A stretch of 64,000 nt of DNA from Turritopsis dohrnii. Its lineage: Eukaryota > Cnidaria > Hydrozoa > Anthoathecata > Oceaniidae. The notes under the pieces were generated by a model. That model saw nothing but the letters and a program-made list of their open reading frames with translations. It was not told the origin of the DNA and ran no database searches. Location: NCBI GenBank assembly GCA_027922465.2, contig BQMF02000334.1, positions 124,001-188,000 of the forward strand. The letters are read 5' to 3'. Made by a program: the position numbers and the translations under genes. Shown piece by piece: positions 11,801 to 22,808 of the stretch (position 1 is its first letter; each line of letters starts with the position of its first letter).

Positions 11801-14800
11801 ACTGATATCAAGCGCGTAGCTAGAGCTCAGTCAGTACTTGTGGAGGAGGGTTTAGTCATTTAAACTTTAAACGACTAAACCCTCTTCCACAAATACTTTA
11901 AAAGTATTTGTGGAGGAGGGTGGAGGGTCGTTTAAAGTAGAAAAGAAAACGTGCAAGTAAGCTAATGGAAAAGAAATATCATATTGTTGAACTCTTTTCC
12001 ATTTCTTCACTGACCCTGATAAACATTAAAGGAAAACTTAGAACGGACTATGGTATCGTTGTTCTTAATCCTCTGCTCTCAGAGTCACAAAATAGATATG
12101 CGTCAATGGAAGGGTGAGCAGGTTTCACAAAAATACTTCCAATCTCGTTGATGCCAGATATAAACTTTAAAACAAACTTCGAAATAGAGTGTCACAGCTA
12201 TTTCCTGTAACTTAAAACTCATTTCTTAAATTTCCTGAAAATAGTTAGGATTTTATTAGTTCCGATTTCACCCTTAGCAACTGATTCAGAACCTTTTATA
12301 TCATTCGTTTGTCATCAAATCTTACTTTCACTGTGCCATCCTTTCCACCCGTTCTAAACGTACTTCAAAGATTCCCTTTCCCTCGGCTGAATAATAATTG
12401 ATTAGCGCCATCACGGAAAAAAATAATTTCGGGGGAATGTCAAAAATTCGTATTGGGGCAACGCACACTTTCGATGGGGTAACACGATAATGTACATAAT
12501 TATAGTAGGGTTAAAACCATGTTATGAAATTGGGGAATGTCAAAACATATCGATGACCTCCATATGATTTGGAGAAGCTCACACAAAAAGTGTGTGTTAC
12601 CTCAATAAGAAGTTTTGACATTGCCCCGAAATTATTTTTTTCATGATGGCGCTCCATATATGTGTAAAGGTATTTCTGTTTGTTTCTATCTGCTGGGGAG
12701 TTAAACATTTACTTCGGATCACTACTTATGCCCTGGCTAAGTCCTTACGATATGTCTTAGATGTTAAACTAATGTGTTTATAAATTTTCTTTACCTGATG
12801 TTGTGTTGTGCTAGCTCCTTTTCTGACATCAAATCTTTTTGTTTCAAACCGTTACCATGTACATCAAGCTGCAATTTTTCATTTTCGTTCTGCAACTGTC
12901 GTTTTTCGTTTTCGTTTTCACTAAGTTTTTCTTCCAAAACTTTCACTTTAATTTCATATTCTAGAATTTTCTTTTCCAAAACATTGCTTTCATGATCTGT
13001 CAATTTCAATTGTTCCTTCAATTTATCATATAGTTTTTCCTTGGAAAACAAATCCTCCTCAAGCTGATTGCATTTCATCTGTAACTCGTCAATTTTGAAA
13101 TCTTCGGTTTGCCTTGTATCAATCCACGACTGTTTTTCTTTTTCAGCTATTTCTAAGTGGAGCTTCATGTCGTTTATCTCTATCCGGTTGTCGGCAAGTT
13201 CCATCTCTAATCGCTCGTTTTCGGTTGAGAGCTTTTGACACTCTTGTTCTAATACATCAACGCTATGTCGCCAGTGTTGGACATCGCCTTCTGCAATTTT
13301 CAGCTTTTGTTGGAAAGAGATGCACGTTTGATCTTTCTCTTTTAGTTCACACGTCAGTGTTTCGTTCATGTGATGTAGATTATCATAACTCCTTTCCAAA
13401 TCGTACAGATCCTTCTTCATATACTGAATGTTTTTATGATCTTCTTTTTCTGATATTTCATTAGCCGTTTGTTTTTCGCGAACTATTTGTATTTTTCGTC
13501 TATTCTCCAATATTTCATGTTCCAGGGTTTCGTTCTTCGAGACTACCATTCTAAAAAAAAAAACAAATCGATCGTGTTTAACATATTTCAAGACGTCGTT
13601 GAGTGTTATATATTCATGATTTTTGCTTAATAGAATTTGAAATACTCCGCATATTTTGTAATTTTTGCAACATTCTGTTCTAAAACAGTGAACAAAAGTA
13701 CATTAGGACATTTTCGGAATTTTTGTTAAATGCTCTGTTATAACTAAGCCAACAAGTATGTCGTAAAATATAACAGACGAGGCAACTTGACGATAATATG
13801 CAGTAACACTTTATTAGAAGGTCTATTCAGAGAATAGGTGAACAGCAATAACCTTTTAAAAACCTTTTGTCAATCAACTCCTCAGCCGTAAATTTTGTGA
13901 AACGGATATATTTCTATATGATCTATAAACCAGACATCTTTGGAGGATGAAAAATTATCCATCTTGAAGAGGTTTTCTCTTGATCAACTAATAGTCCCTT
14001 GGAATGGCTAAGCGTCCGTTGTAGAGAGATGTCCCTGTTATGTGATGTCTTTCTTGGGGAGGTTTCACTGGCTTTTAATATGACAATCACAAATATTAGT
14101 ACCCACACAAGGTTATACCCTGATTAGGTATAGCAGAAACTCTCAAAACTACAAAGAAAGGTATCACGTATGGAGAGTATCAACACTAACCTGTAAGATT
14201 CTTCACTTCGGACTTGTTTTCTATGACTTAACTTAAGCTCCTCTTGCAATGATGAAATCTCCATCTTCCGCTGAAGGAGTTCTGAATTCAAGGTTACAAG
14301 TTTCTTTCTGAGCTCGTTTGAATTCACGTCAGAACTTCTGGAATCTGATCTCATGATCCTTTTAACAGCTGTGTCCGTGTCTAAATCTCTTAAACGATCG
14401 GTCGAACTTGAACGTGAATGTAGAGATGACATTTTGTTTGATGTTCGGCCTGGGATTGGTGGTAGTGACGATCTTCGTTGTTGAGAGTCTTGATTCATTT
14501 TGTCTGGCATTGGAAGCTTAAGATTATGCTTCGTTGGAGTGATTTCCCTTTTCTCCGTTCTTCCTCTGATTGACTCAAAACCGCTGGTGTCTAAGGAGTC
14601 TACATCTAACTCTGCAGGTGACGCACAAACAAAGGTTATTTCGCTTTGTAGAATTTGGATATGCTCCTGGCAATCAGATAGCTGTTGTTTCTTTGTATCT
14701 AATTGGATGGCAAGCTCTTCATATTTGTCTTTACTAATGTAGTTGCCGTCTTCTAATGTTTCGTGTTTAGTTTTCTGGTTTATTGAATGTTGTAAGTCGT

Positions 14801-17800
14801 TCAATTTCTCACTTAATATTTCGTTTTCACATTTGAGTCTTCTTATTTCCTGTTGTTGGCTGTTGTGTATTTCTTTTTTCGTCAGAAGAGAAGTTTTGTC
14901 TTCACCTTCACCTACTACTCTTGTTTTGCACTCGAGCAGTTCTTTCTCCTTTCTTGCGAGGCTTTCTTTTAAGGTTTGAATTTCTTCCTCTTGACAAAGT
15001 GTCTCTGCAACAATCTGCTTCTCACTTTTTAAAGCTGACTGCAAATTTTCCACAAATTGATCTTTTCTGTTGTTCTTCTCTTCAAGTTCTTTACAATGAG
15101 CTTCCAAATCTGCAATCAAATTATCTTTAGTTCTCAATTCTTTATTCAATTGATTTGCATCCTGCTCTTGTTGATTTGCTTTCTTATCAAGCTCAAATTG
15201 CAACTTTTCAACCAATCCTTCAAGTTCTTCAGTGAAAGCTTCTTTCTCTAGAGCAGCTTTTTCCAAGTGTTCCACGCTATACTGAAGCTCTTTGATCAGA
15301 TGCTCTTTATCGAGTATTACTAACTCGGTCTCTTTCTCACCATTTCTTAAATACGCAATCTCTTTAACCACTTCTTGTAAGTCTGTGTGCAGATGATTTT
15401 TTTCTTCGCATAATTCCTCGATGAATTTTTCATTTGCCTCAATATCTTTCGTGAGTTGCTCAATCGCAATTGTTTTCTCTTGTGATTCACATTTAGCTGT
15501 TTTTAATTCCTTTTGAAGACATTCACAGTTCTGCCGAAAGCGTTCTATTTTTTCTCCGCTGTTGTTCTCTTCATTGACAGTATTTACATTATGTGATTGG
15601 TTATTCAATGCCTTGCTATATTGTGATTGGTTCTTTTCTGTTTGATATAGACGCTTATTTGACATGCATAATTCATCTTCGACATGCCATTCAGTTGAGT
15701 ATGAACATTGGTTTTCTGTCATCTGTTCTTCTTTACATTCAAAAACCTCTAGTTTATCACGAACAATTTCTAATTCTTTTTCCAACATCTCAATTTTCTC
15801 TATATAAAATTCTACATCATTTTGAGCTTGATTTAGATCATTATCTCTAATTCGACAGCTCTTAACCGATGCATCTAGTTTGTCTTTTAGTAAATTCACA
15901 TGCTGAGATGTAAGCTCGACGTTACTTTGCTCTGTATAGAAATTCCGTTCCGTTTGTGTGAGGCGTTCTTGAAGTATTAACACCTCTTTCTGAAGACGAT
16001 TCCTTTGGCTTTCACATTTATCAAACTTCTCTTTGAGTAATTCATATTGCATTGTATCCACACGATCATTCACCTTATGTGAAGGGCTATGGACAGGACT
16101 AACAGATTTGCTTCTTTCGGTAACTTTTTTATTTAGTGTAGCTATGGAGTCTTGTGCAAATAGCAATTCTTGCTGCATTTGTTTTCGTTGTGCATCGCAG
16201 TTCTCGTTGCTCTTTCGAAGGGTTTCTATGGTGTTATACATCAATGCTATCTCCTGCTGCATTTCACTTTGGGTTTTAACATTCGATAATATTTCTTTCT
16301 CCAGCTCTTCTTCTCTTAAAGAATTCTGCTCGTTTGTTAACTTCAAGTGTTCACAATGCTCTCGCAGCACAGTGATTTCATCTTCACATGACTTTATTTG
16401 GTTTTTGTATTGTATTTCAGTTTGTGCAAATGAGTTGATTACCAACTGCTGGTCAAACAATTCATTTTGATTCAAAATTCCCTTTTTGTTCAATTCTTCG
16501 CATGTTTGTTCTGAAGCTCTAAGTTTTTTCTCCATAATTTCAAATTCTTTATTTCGTAGTTGGTCTTCGTGTACTAAAGCGTCCGATTTAAGTTCTTTTA
16601 AACTGATGTCTTTTTCCAGAGAAGAAATTTGTCTCTGCAACTCTGTATTTTCCATCTCCAAACATCTAAACAAATACAACTCAAATGCAGACAAAGCAAA
16701 TATTGCATTAAATAATTTTAACATAACTTTTACGGAAACTTGTAAAGATGCTCTTTTAATTTCACAAAATGAAACAGTCAAAAGGGGCGTCAAAATAGTT
16801 GTTCCACCGTCAAATGTAGTATATTTTCAACGACAAATATATTAATATTCAACGACATTATGTAGGTAACTCCGATAAATGTAGTAAACGACTTTAAAGA
16901 TTTGAAATTAACCATAATTAGGCCAAACACATGGAGGTCTTCACCAAGTAACTTTGTAAGGGCTATCAGGTGGCCATATAATAGAACTCAAAATCGCGGA
17001 TACGCGTTGAAATAATTTGAGCTAAATGAGCTATTATTTGGCAAAACACATTAAGGTTCTTGGCAAGTAATTTTTCCGGTGCTACCAGGTGGCTGCTTCA
17101 TAAGCCTGGAAATCGCACAATCGCAGTAAGAGACTGTCAATACAAGCAAAATGGGGCATAATTAAGCAAAACACATGAACGTAATTTTTTAGCACTAAAT
17201 GATGGCTTATTTCAACGTTCAAAGGGTTTCCTACAGATTTGACGTTGGTTAGCTAATTTTTTTTTCCATCATAAAATATATTATACATAATCTTACGTAA
17301 TATACATATACATAATATACATAAAGCTTTCACAGCGATTCAACAACGCCTTGTGACTTCTGCAATAGAAAAAGGGACGTATTTTGGCTTACCTGTTATA
17401 ATCGTCTCTTTCTTTCCATAGATCGGCTTCAATACTGTGTTTTTGATGCATGTCTGTAATCTTTAACTCTAACCCTTCAATTATATTGTTCTTTTCTGTA
17501 CTCCCTTTTTCTAACTTTTTCAAATCTCCACGTAAATTAATATTTTCTTCTTTAAGTCGCATAATGGTTCGTTGCATTTCTACAATATTTTCATTCGAAT
17601 CTTTCATTCGAACGTTCAAGTGGTTGTAATCAATTTCCAACCGAGAATGTTTTTGTTCTAACTCTCGATATTCTGAATTCAATCTTTTGAATTCTTCTGT
17701 TTTATTTTTATAGCATGAAAGTTCTTTGATTTTTTGACAAAGTTCATTGTTGATTTTTGTGAGTTTCTTAACAGCAAAATCATGTTTCTTAAGATCGTTT

Positions 17801-19935
17801 TGTAGATGCTGGTTTGCTTTCTCTTGCTTTTCCAACAATGAAGAATAATGTTGTATTTTTTGGTCTTGTTGGGTGAGCTTTTGAGTGTCTTCAGCTAAAA
17901 TTTAATCAACAAAAAAATTCATTATGAGATGGTAAAAAGAAGGTGGAAAATGTAACGTACTTGTCAGACATCAGTGGAATCTTTTTGAAAAGACAAAATC
18001 ACACAATCTTAAATTATTGGTAAGAATACGAAATTTATTTGTTAACATTTTGATATTAACGATGTCAGCATTTTCAAAGCAAAGTCACGATTTTTTATCA
18101 TTCTTAGCGCTGCTGAGTCAGTAGAAAATAACGATTCTGATGATAACATTTGAGTAACTAAAGTTCTAGAAATAAAGATTAATATTATTGGGATTTAAAA
18201 AAAACCTTTTGCACCACACACACACAGTATGCAATTTCTCAGAGAGCTAGCAGAGCGGAATACGCTGGATAAAATATGGACTAGATATCTACAATGGAAT
18301 TTTCAATCCTTGTCAAACTCCCACTTCCTTTCAACGAGATCACAGATAATTCAGCAAATTGTTTTTGATTACAGGTAAACAAAGACCTTAGAAAGACAAA
18401 TAAGTATGTCCTTCAAGAAAATTCAATCTAATACATACCAAGGAGCTTTAAAAACTGATTTTCCTCTGCCAAACATCTCAATTCATTTTCCAGTTGTGGA
18501 ACCGTATCATTCTCGTATTTCAGTTTCTTTTGTAGATCATTATTCTCCGCAATAACTTGCCTACGCTGCGTTTCCAAATCTCTAAGCTCATCTTTCAAAC
18601 GTTCGATCTCCTTTACGAAGAGTTTACCGTTTTCAGTAAGCTTCTGTATGATTTTAGATTTTTGGAAATTATCAACTTTCACTTTTTTCGTCTCTTCTTC
18701 ATATTTATGAAAATCATCTTTTATTTTTTTCAGATCATCCGTCAATCCCTGCTTTTCTTTGTCGACCTGCAAACAATGAAGGTAATGGATAGAAATGACA
18801 TTTTTATTGGAACAAAATTGAATTAGAAAAACTTTTTTGTAAACACATATTCATCTAGGGTTCTATAAGAAAAGCCATTAAGGTCTAATTTCCTGGTGTA
18901 TCGTGCAAAGAACAAAAGACAGGCTTCAAGAACAGAGTTCTACTACCCCAGTCGGCAAAATCGTCAAAAAGTCACTGTGACGGAGAGAATTTTTATTGAA
19001 ATTGTGTGCATATTTATATAGAAATGCACTCCTTCTCAGAGATTTTTTAACAAATGTGTCGGCTGGGACATTGCATTTTATGAGAGTTTAAACTGTTTTT
19101 CTCATGGTAGTGTAAGGAGATACCATTTATAAATCTAAAGTTTTATTTTTAGAACACTTTTAAACTTAGACCTGTTACAGATGCACTATTTAGCTTACTT
19201 TGAATTACTTTGGATAAAACACAGAGGTCTTTATCTAAAGACCAACTGAACTTCGATTGGAGACCTTATTCTTTTGGTAGGCAATGATAAAATTATTGAA
19301 CTGGGAGATAGTTATAATGTAACTCAGAGAGTATATCAAGTGATACGCACAACGTTATCCGTACCTGAGCAAAATATCGCGTAAGTGCTGCACGAAAGTT
19401 TTCGTCCATACCGAAAAGATCTTTTTCTACTAAAATTCCGGCATTTCCATTTAATTCATTTGAGTTATTTCCAAAGGTGCAACTGTCAACCGGGTTGCAA
19501 GAATACTCGTATGCGCTTTGATAAGAACAAGGTGATATATTCACTAAATCGTCAGCATAGCGCCAGTAATCATGTATATCTGTATATTCTTCTGTGGTTG
19601 TTGGAAGGTTTTGCAAAAATGGTGTTTGTTGCTGTAATTGAAGCAGTTGCCCAGAAAAATCATAGTCAGGTGGTGATGCTTGTCCTGAAACAGAACTTTC
19701 TGGTCAATATACCTTCGTGAGGAAAGACGTTTTTCTCGGACTAGTTGTTAAAAGGGGAAAAAATTGAATCATTTTCCACTCAGAACTGTTATGGAGCATT
19801 GCTGAGATGAGAGACGTAAACAGATATTTTGCAATTAAAATAAAGATTTATAAATTTAATATCAAATGTCTTACCTTGCAGCCATGTTTTATTCGGTGCT
19901 CTACTTCGGCTTAATTCCCATGAGTATGACATCAT
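8842..19935 (-). CDS. Giant coiled-coil protein, 2,444 residues
   Basis: Seven exons on the minus strand join in frame: 19935-19875, 19684-19365, 18766-18439, 17894-17393, 16665-14191, 13550-12795 and 11734-8842. Introns are GT-AG and the total is 7,335 nt including TGA. The start is the first of two adjacent ATGs, with an in-frame TAA 27 nt upstream. Residues 1 to about 125 are not coiled coil and open with SYSWELSRSRAPNKTW. Almost all of residues 130-1090 and 1180-2240 are Glu/Lys/Gln/Leu heptads typical of a long parallel coiled coil. A Ser/Arg-rich break (RSSSTDRLRDLDTDTA) lies near 1090-1180. A Ser/Thr/Pro-rich tail follows 2240. There is no membrane segment, motor, kinase or actin-binding domain. 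Size and layout resemble centrosomal or cytoskeletal scaffold proteins, but heptad composition alone cannot assign a family, so I give no name. Confidence 0.88.
11834..11921. repeat. Three-arm hairpin in intron 6 of the coiled-coil gene
   Basis: The 24-nt arm at 11834-11857 (GTACTTGTGGAGGAGGG...) pairs with 11873-11896. A third arm at 11904-11921 (GTATTTGTGGAGGAGGGT) repeats the first, so the middle arm can pair with either side. It is about 100 bp upstream (+ coordinate) of the acceptor of the last exon. Confidence 0.8.
12215..12390 (-). pseudogene. Decayed partial copy of the last coiled-coil exon
   Basis: This intronic stretch resembles the coding sequence near 10675-10850 in the same orientation. 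Shared blocks include CATTTCTTA, TTTTCTGAAAAT/TTCCTGAAAATA, TTAGTTCCGATT and AACGTACTTCAAAGA against AACGTTCTTCAAAGA. It carries many substitutions and indels and no usable frame. A partial internal duplication of the exon into the preceding intron is the simplest reading. Confidence 0.6.
12404..12653. mobile_element. 250-bp MITE with about 40-bp inverted ends
   Basis: AGCGCCATCACGGAAAAAAA at the left is mirrored by TTTTTTTCATGATGGCGCT at the right. The match extends through AATTTCGGGG and AATGTCAAAA. No ORF and no clear target duplication. It lies in intron 6 of the coiled-coil gene. Confidence 0.8.
16800..17245. mobile_element. Diverged copy of the modular foldback element
   Basis: Shares blocks with the element at 54379-55160: AATGTAGTAAACG, AGGCCAAACACATGGAGGTC, GGGCTATCAGGTGGCC and GAGACTGTCAATACAAGCAA. 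It sits between coiled-coil exons 4 and 5. It is shorter and its ends are worn. Confidence 0.7.
18948..19067. repeat. MITE family 1, copy e
   Basis: CCCAGTCGGCAAAATCGTC at the left mirrors ACAAATGTGTCGGCTGGG at the right. It is in intron 2 of the coiled-coil gene. Confidence 0.72.
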
Positions 19936-20239
19936 GAATCGTTCTGCTTGAAACTCATACGAAAATTATGCTCAATATTTCAAGTTCTTGTGAAGAAAAA
20001 AATAACTGAAAACTATTTTCATTTTAGCTCCATTCCAATTTTTTAAATTTCTTTCTAAGAAAATTTCTGTATTTTTATCAGATTTCGCTGGCCATTTTTT
20101 TTTAAGTAAATGCTAAGTAAACGTTTCTTTCAAATAGAAACGCTTAATCATTAGCACCTGTACATAGAGGTGTTTCATGAGAAAGAATGATAGTTCTTTG
20201 ATTTTTTGAATATATGCATTGGTACCAACGCAATGAAGT

Positions 20240-20370
20240 TACTCTATACATGAGCCTCTCTCTAATTCGAACAACTTAGGGACAGAACTCGTTCGTTTAA
20301 TGGAAAGTATTGAAGCTCATTTGCAATAAAATAGTAGGTGAATGACCGTGAGTTCGAATTAGAGAGGGTG
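20240..20370. repeat. Small inverted repeat, CTCTCTAATTCGAAC ends
   Basis: CCTCTCTCTAATTCGAAC near 20250 is mirrored by GTTCGAATTAGAGAGG near 20350. It is a short TIR-only element with no target duplication that I could fix. Confidence 0.5.
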
Positions 20371-20963
20371 CGAATTATGGAGGTTCGAAATATAGAAATT
20401 CTACACTGTACATTCCAGTTTACAGAAATGTAAATGAAAATTTTAAGTGCATTCCGAAATTCTTTTAGAGAGTAAATATTTTTAAAGAATTTTCATGGCT
20501 ATGTGCCTTTTTCGTTGCATAGCCTTCATAAATTTTGATAAAAACATGCAGTAAATTGGGAGCCCTTCTTTTACCACATTTTAAATCGCTTTTTGTTTTG
20601 CTGATGTGTTACAGTAAGTGAGATCATTTTGTATTTTAGTAATACCTCAGTTCCTTGATGCAGCATCGCTAGGAATTATTCATGGTGTCCTATATTCAGA
20701 ACTCTTAATCATAACCTTTTTAAAATCCTTGAATAAAATCCAATCGAATGGTGTAAAAATCGCTGAATTCTGATGTATGTGTAAAAAGTTAAAAGCTATT
20801 AAAATCTCAGATGTTGATTTCTTGAAGGTTTTAGGATTGGCGTAATTTCTAATAATCGAAATGCGAGACAGTGTAAAAATAAAGTAAGAAGACTGCCGCC
20901 ATAAAAGGCGTGATCTTATTTTGAACATTTTGATATTCCTGATAATTCCGAAACGAATATGAA

Positions 20964-21403
20964 TACCGTAAAGCTTCGAATAAACGCCCCCTTCTTTTAA
21001 ACGCCCCCTCGAATAAACGCCCCTTTCGAAAGAACGCCCCCCCCCCCCTCCTTCCCTGAAAAAGTGAAATTAATTAATAAACGCTCCCTACCCCCTAATT
21101 CCGATGGCGTTATTTCGTGCTTTAAATAAGGAAAGAAATGCGAAGAAGAGCTAATCTTCTCAAACATCAAACTGTATTATTACATTGATGCTGAACCTGA
21201 ATTCAATATAATTGAAGGTGATGCTGATGATGATGTTATTGTAGATTAGTTTGGCCTTGAGTTTCCTGTGTTTGTTATTTGGAAAATACACATAGAATTT
21301 TAGAGCATTCTTTTTTGTCCATATTTCTAAAATTTAAAGAACGCCTCCCTCGAATAAATGCCCCCAAAAAACTTCGAAAAATTTAATATTCGAAGCATTA
21401 CGA
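20964..21403. mobile_element. Non-autonomous pogo-like element remnant
   Basis: The left end TACCGTAAAGCTTCGAATA mirrors the right end near 21380-21403 (TATTCGAAGCATTACG). Both ends carry AATAAACGCCCC or its variants as subterminal repeats. Inside, the + frame near 21188-21249 ends with an acidic stretch (IIEGDADDDVIVD then TAG), plausibly a transposase C-terminus. Its ends resemble those of the element at 45150-45915. Confidence 0.6.
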
Positions 21404-21575
21404 TTGTTATTACAGAGCTAGTAACTAGAACAAGTGATCATTTCAAAATGGCGTATAATATTTGCTGCACCTTTTTTTACCTCGAGTCAGAAAAAAAATT
21501 GTATTTCGGGGGTATCAATATTTGCTAATGATTAGAGAAAATTCTTAAGGATCTCTTTTGGCCAAAGATGTCACC

Positions 21576-22455
21576 CCGGTGTCACCGAAAATTTTAACTC
21601 CCGAAAATCATAACTCCCCAGTTATAATAAACTAGATTATATTAACTCGCCCGTCAGTTTAAACTAATGAATGGAGACGCCCTAGAGTTAAAATTTTCTA
21701 GAAAATAATAACTCCCTTAGTGGATTTTGACTCCCCTTTATCTCTGTTGCCAAACGGGAGGTAGGTGGTTAGCGATATCACAAACACTTTGTGATGGCTA
21801 AATAACGATGTTATTAGAAGACATTCATTAACAGGCATTAACAGAAGAACACTGATAGAGACGAGGACTTTGTAGAGTTAGAGAATATCGATGAAAATGA
21901 GTTCACTGCAGGGCCTTTGTTTAAATTAGCACAACAGGTATTGATGGAAGAAGAAGGATTTACAAATGTGAAATTAAAATATCTAGTCAATAATCAAATA
22001 TTGTGCACATTCTGCATTCACAAACTGCACTTAAAACAATATTGCACCTTGAACTATTGAACACATGATACATGATGCCCCTTCCATTTGTCTTGGTAGA
22101 AATAAAGTTAGCATGAACTAAAGTCAATTAACTTAAGTATTCAACGTCAACAAATCTATTACGGTTTTATTGAACAGAATTATCTTAGTTAAAGGTGATC
22201 AGAATTATGTATAACGTATTATGTGCCAGCTCACTGACCCATTTGTTAGCAAGGCATAAAACTTTTAAAGAATAAAAAATTCAACTTGGAACAACTCCCC
22301 TGCATGTTTTTCGAAATCAGGGAGGGGAGCGCTTATTCACTAGGGGAGTCATTATTTTGTAGGTTTTTTCCACTCTATGGGAGTTACTGTTCTCTAGTTT
22401 ATTTTAACTGGGGGAGTCACTTTTTATAGGGAGTCAAAATAATCTGTTACACCGG
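21576..22455. mobile_element. 880-bp TIR element with ACTCCC subterminal repeats
   Basis: CCGGTGTCACCGAAAATTTT at the left mirrors the right end, which reads CCGGTGTAACAGATTATTTT on the other strand. Pairing continues about 80 bp through AACTCCC and AATAAACTAGA. Near 21857-21990 an open + frame reads DEDFVELENIDENEFTAGPL and continues EEEGFTN, an acidic remnant of a transposon protein. Its ends and subterminal motif resemble the CACTG element at 38091-40318. Confidence 0.65.
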
Positions 22456-22808
22456 CAAAACATCAGACGATTTACGGTTTATCATGAAATGACGCTAGTC
22501 ATATTGCACCAAGATAAAAACATAACCCTACTAGAGGAGATTGCGCTTCTGTGCAAGTGAGAACCCATTGAAGCCTTTTGAGTTCTTCAGTCAGAGAAAC
22601 GGGAATTGCAAGAGAACTAAACATTCACGTTTTATCTATTAAGATATTAGCTTTGCGTACAATCACGTTTAAATTTTGTCTTTAATCAATAGAGAATTAA
22701 AATGAGGAGAAGACAAATGCATTTAAATAATTTATGTGTATCCAGGATCTCTTTTACAATCCAATGATGCTTTCATTTTAAACCATTCAAGCTATGTTGC
22801 AGGATTAT

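Larger units (their letters stand above)
19936..22610. other. Intergenic region, transposon remnants only
   Basis: Lies upstream of the coiled-coil gene start and beyond the 3' end of the first MS4A-like gene. I see no exon. It contains a small TIR repeat (20240-20370), a pogo-like remnant (20964-21403) and the element 21576-22455. Confidence 0.6.
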
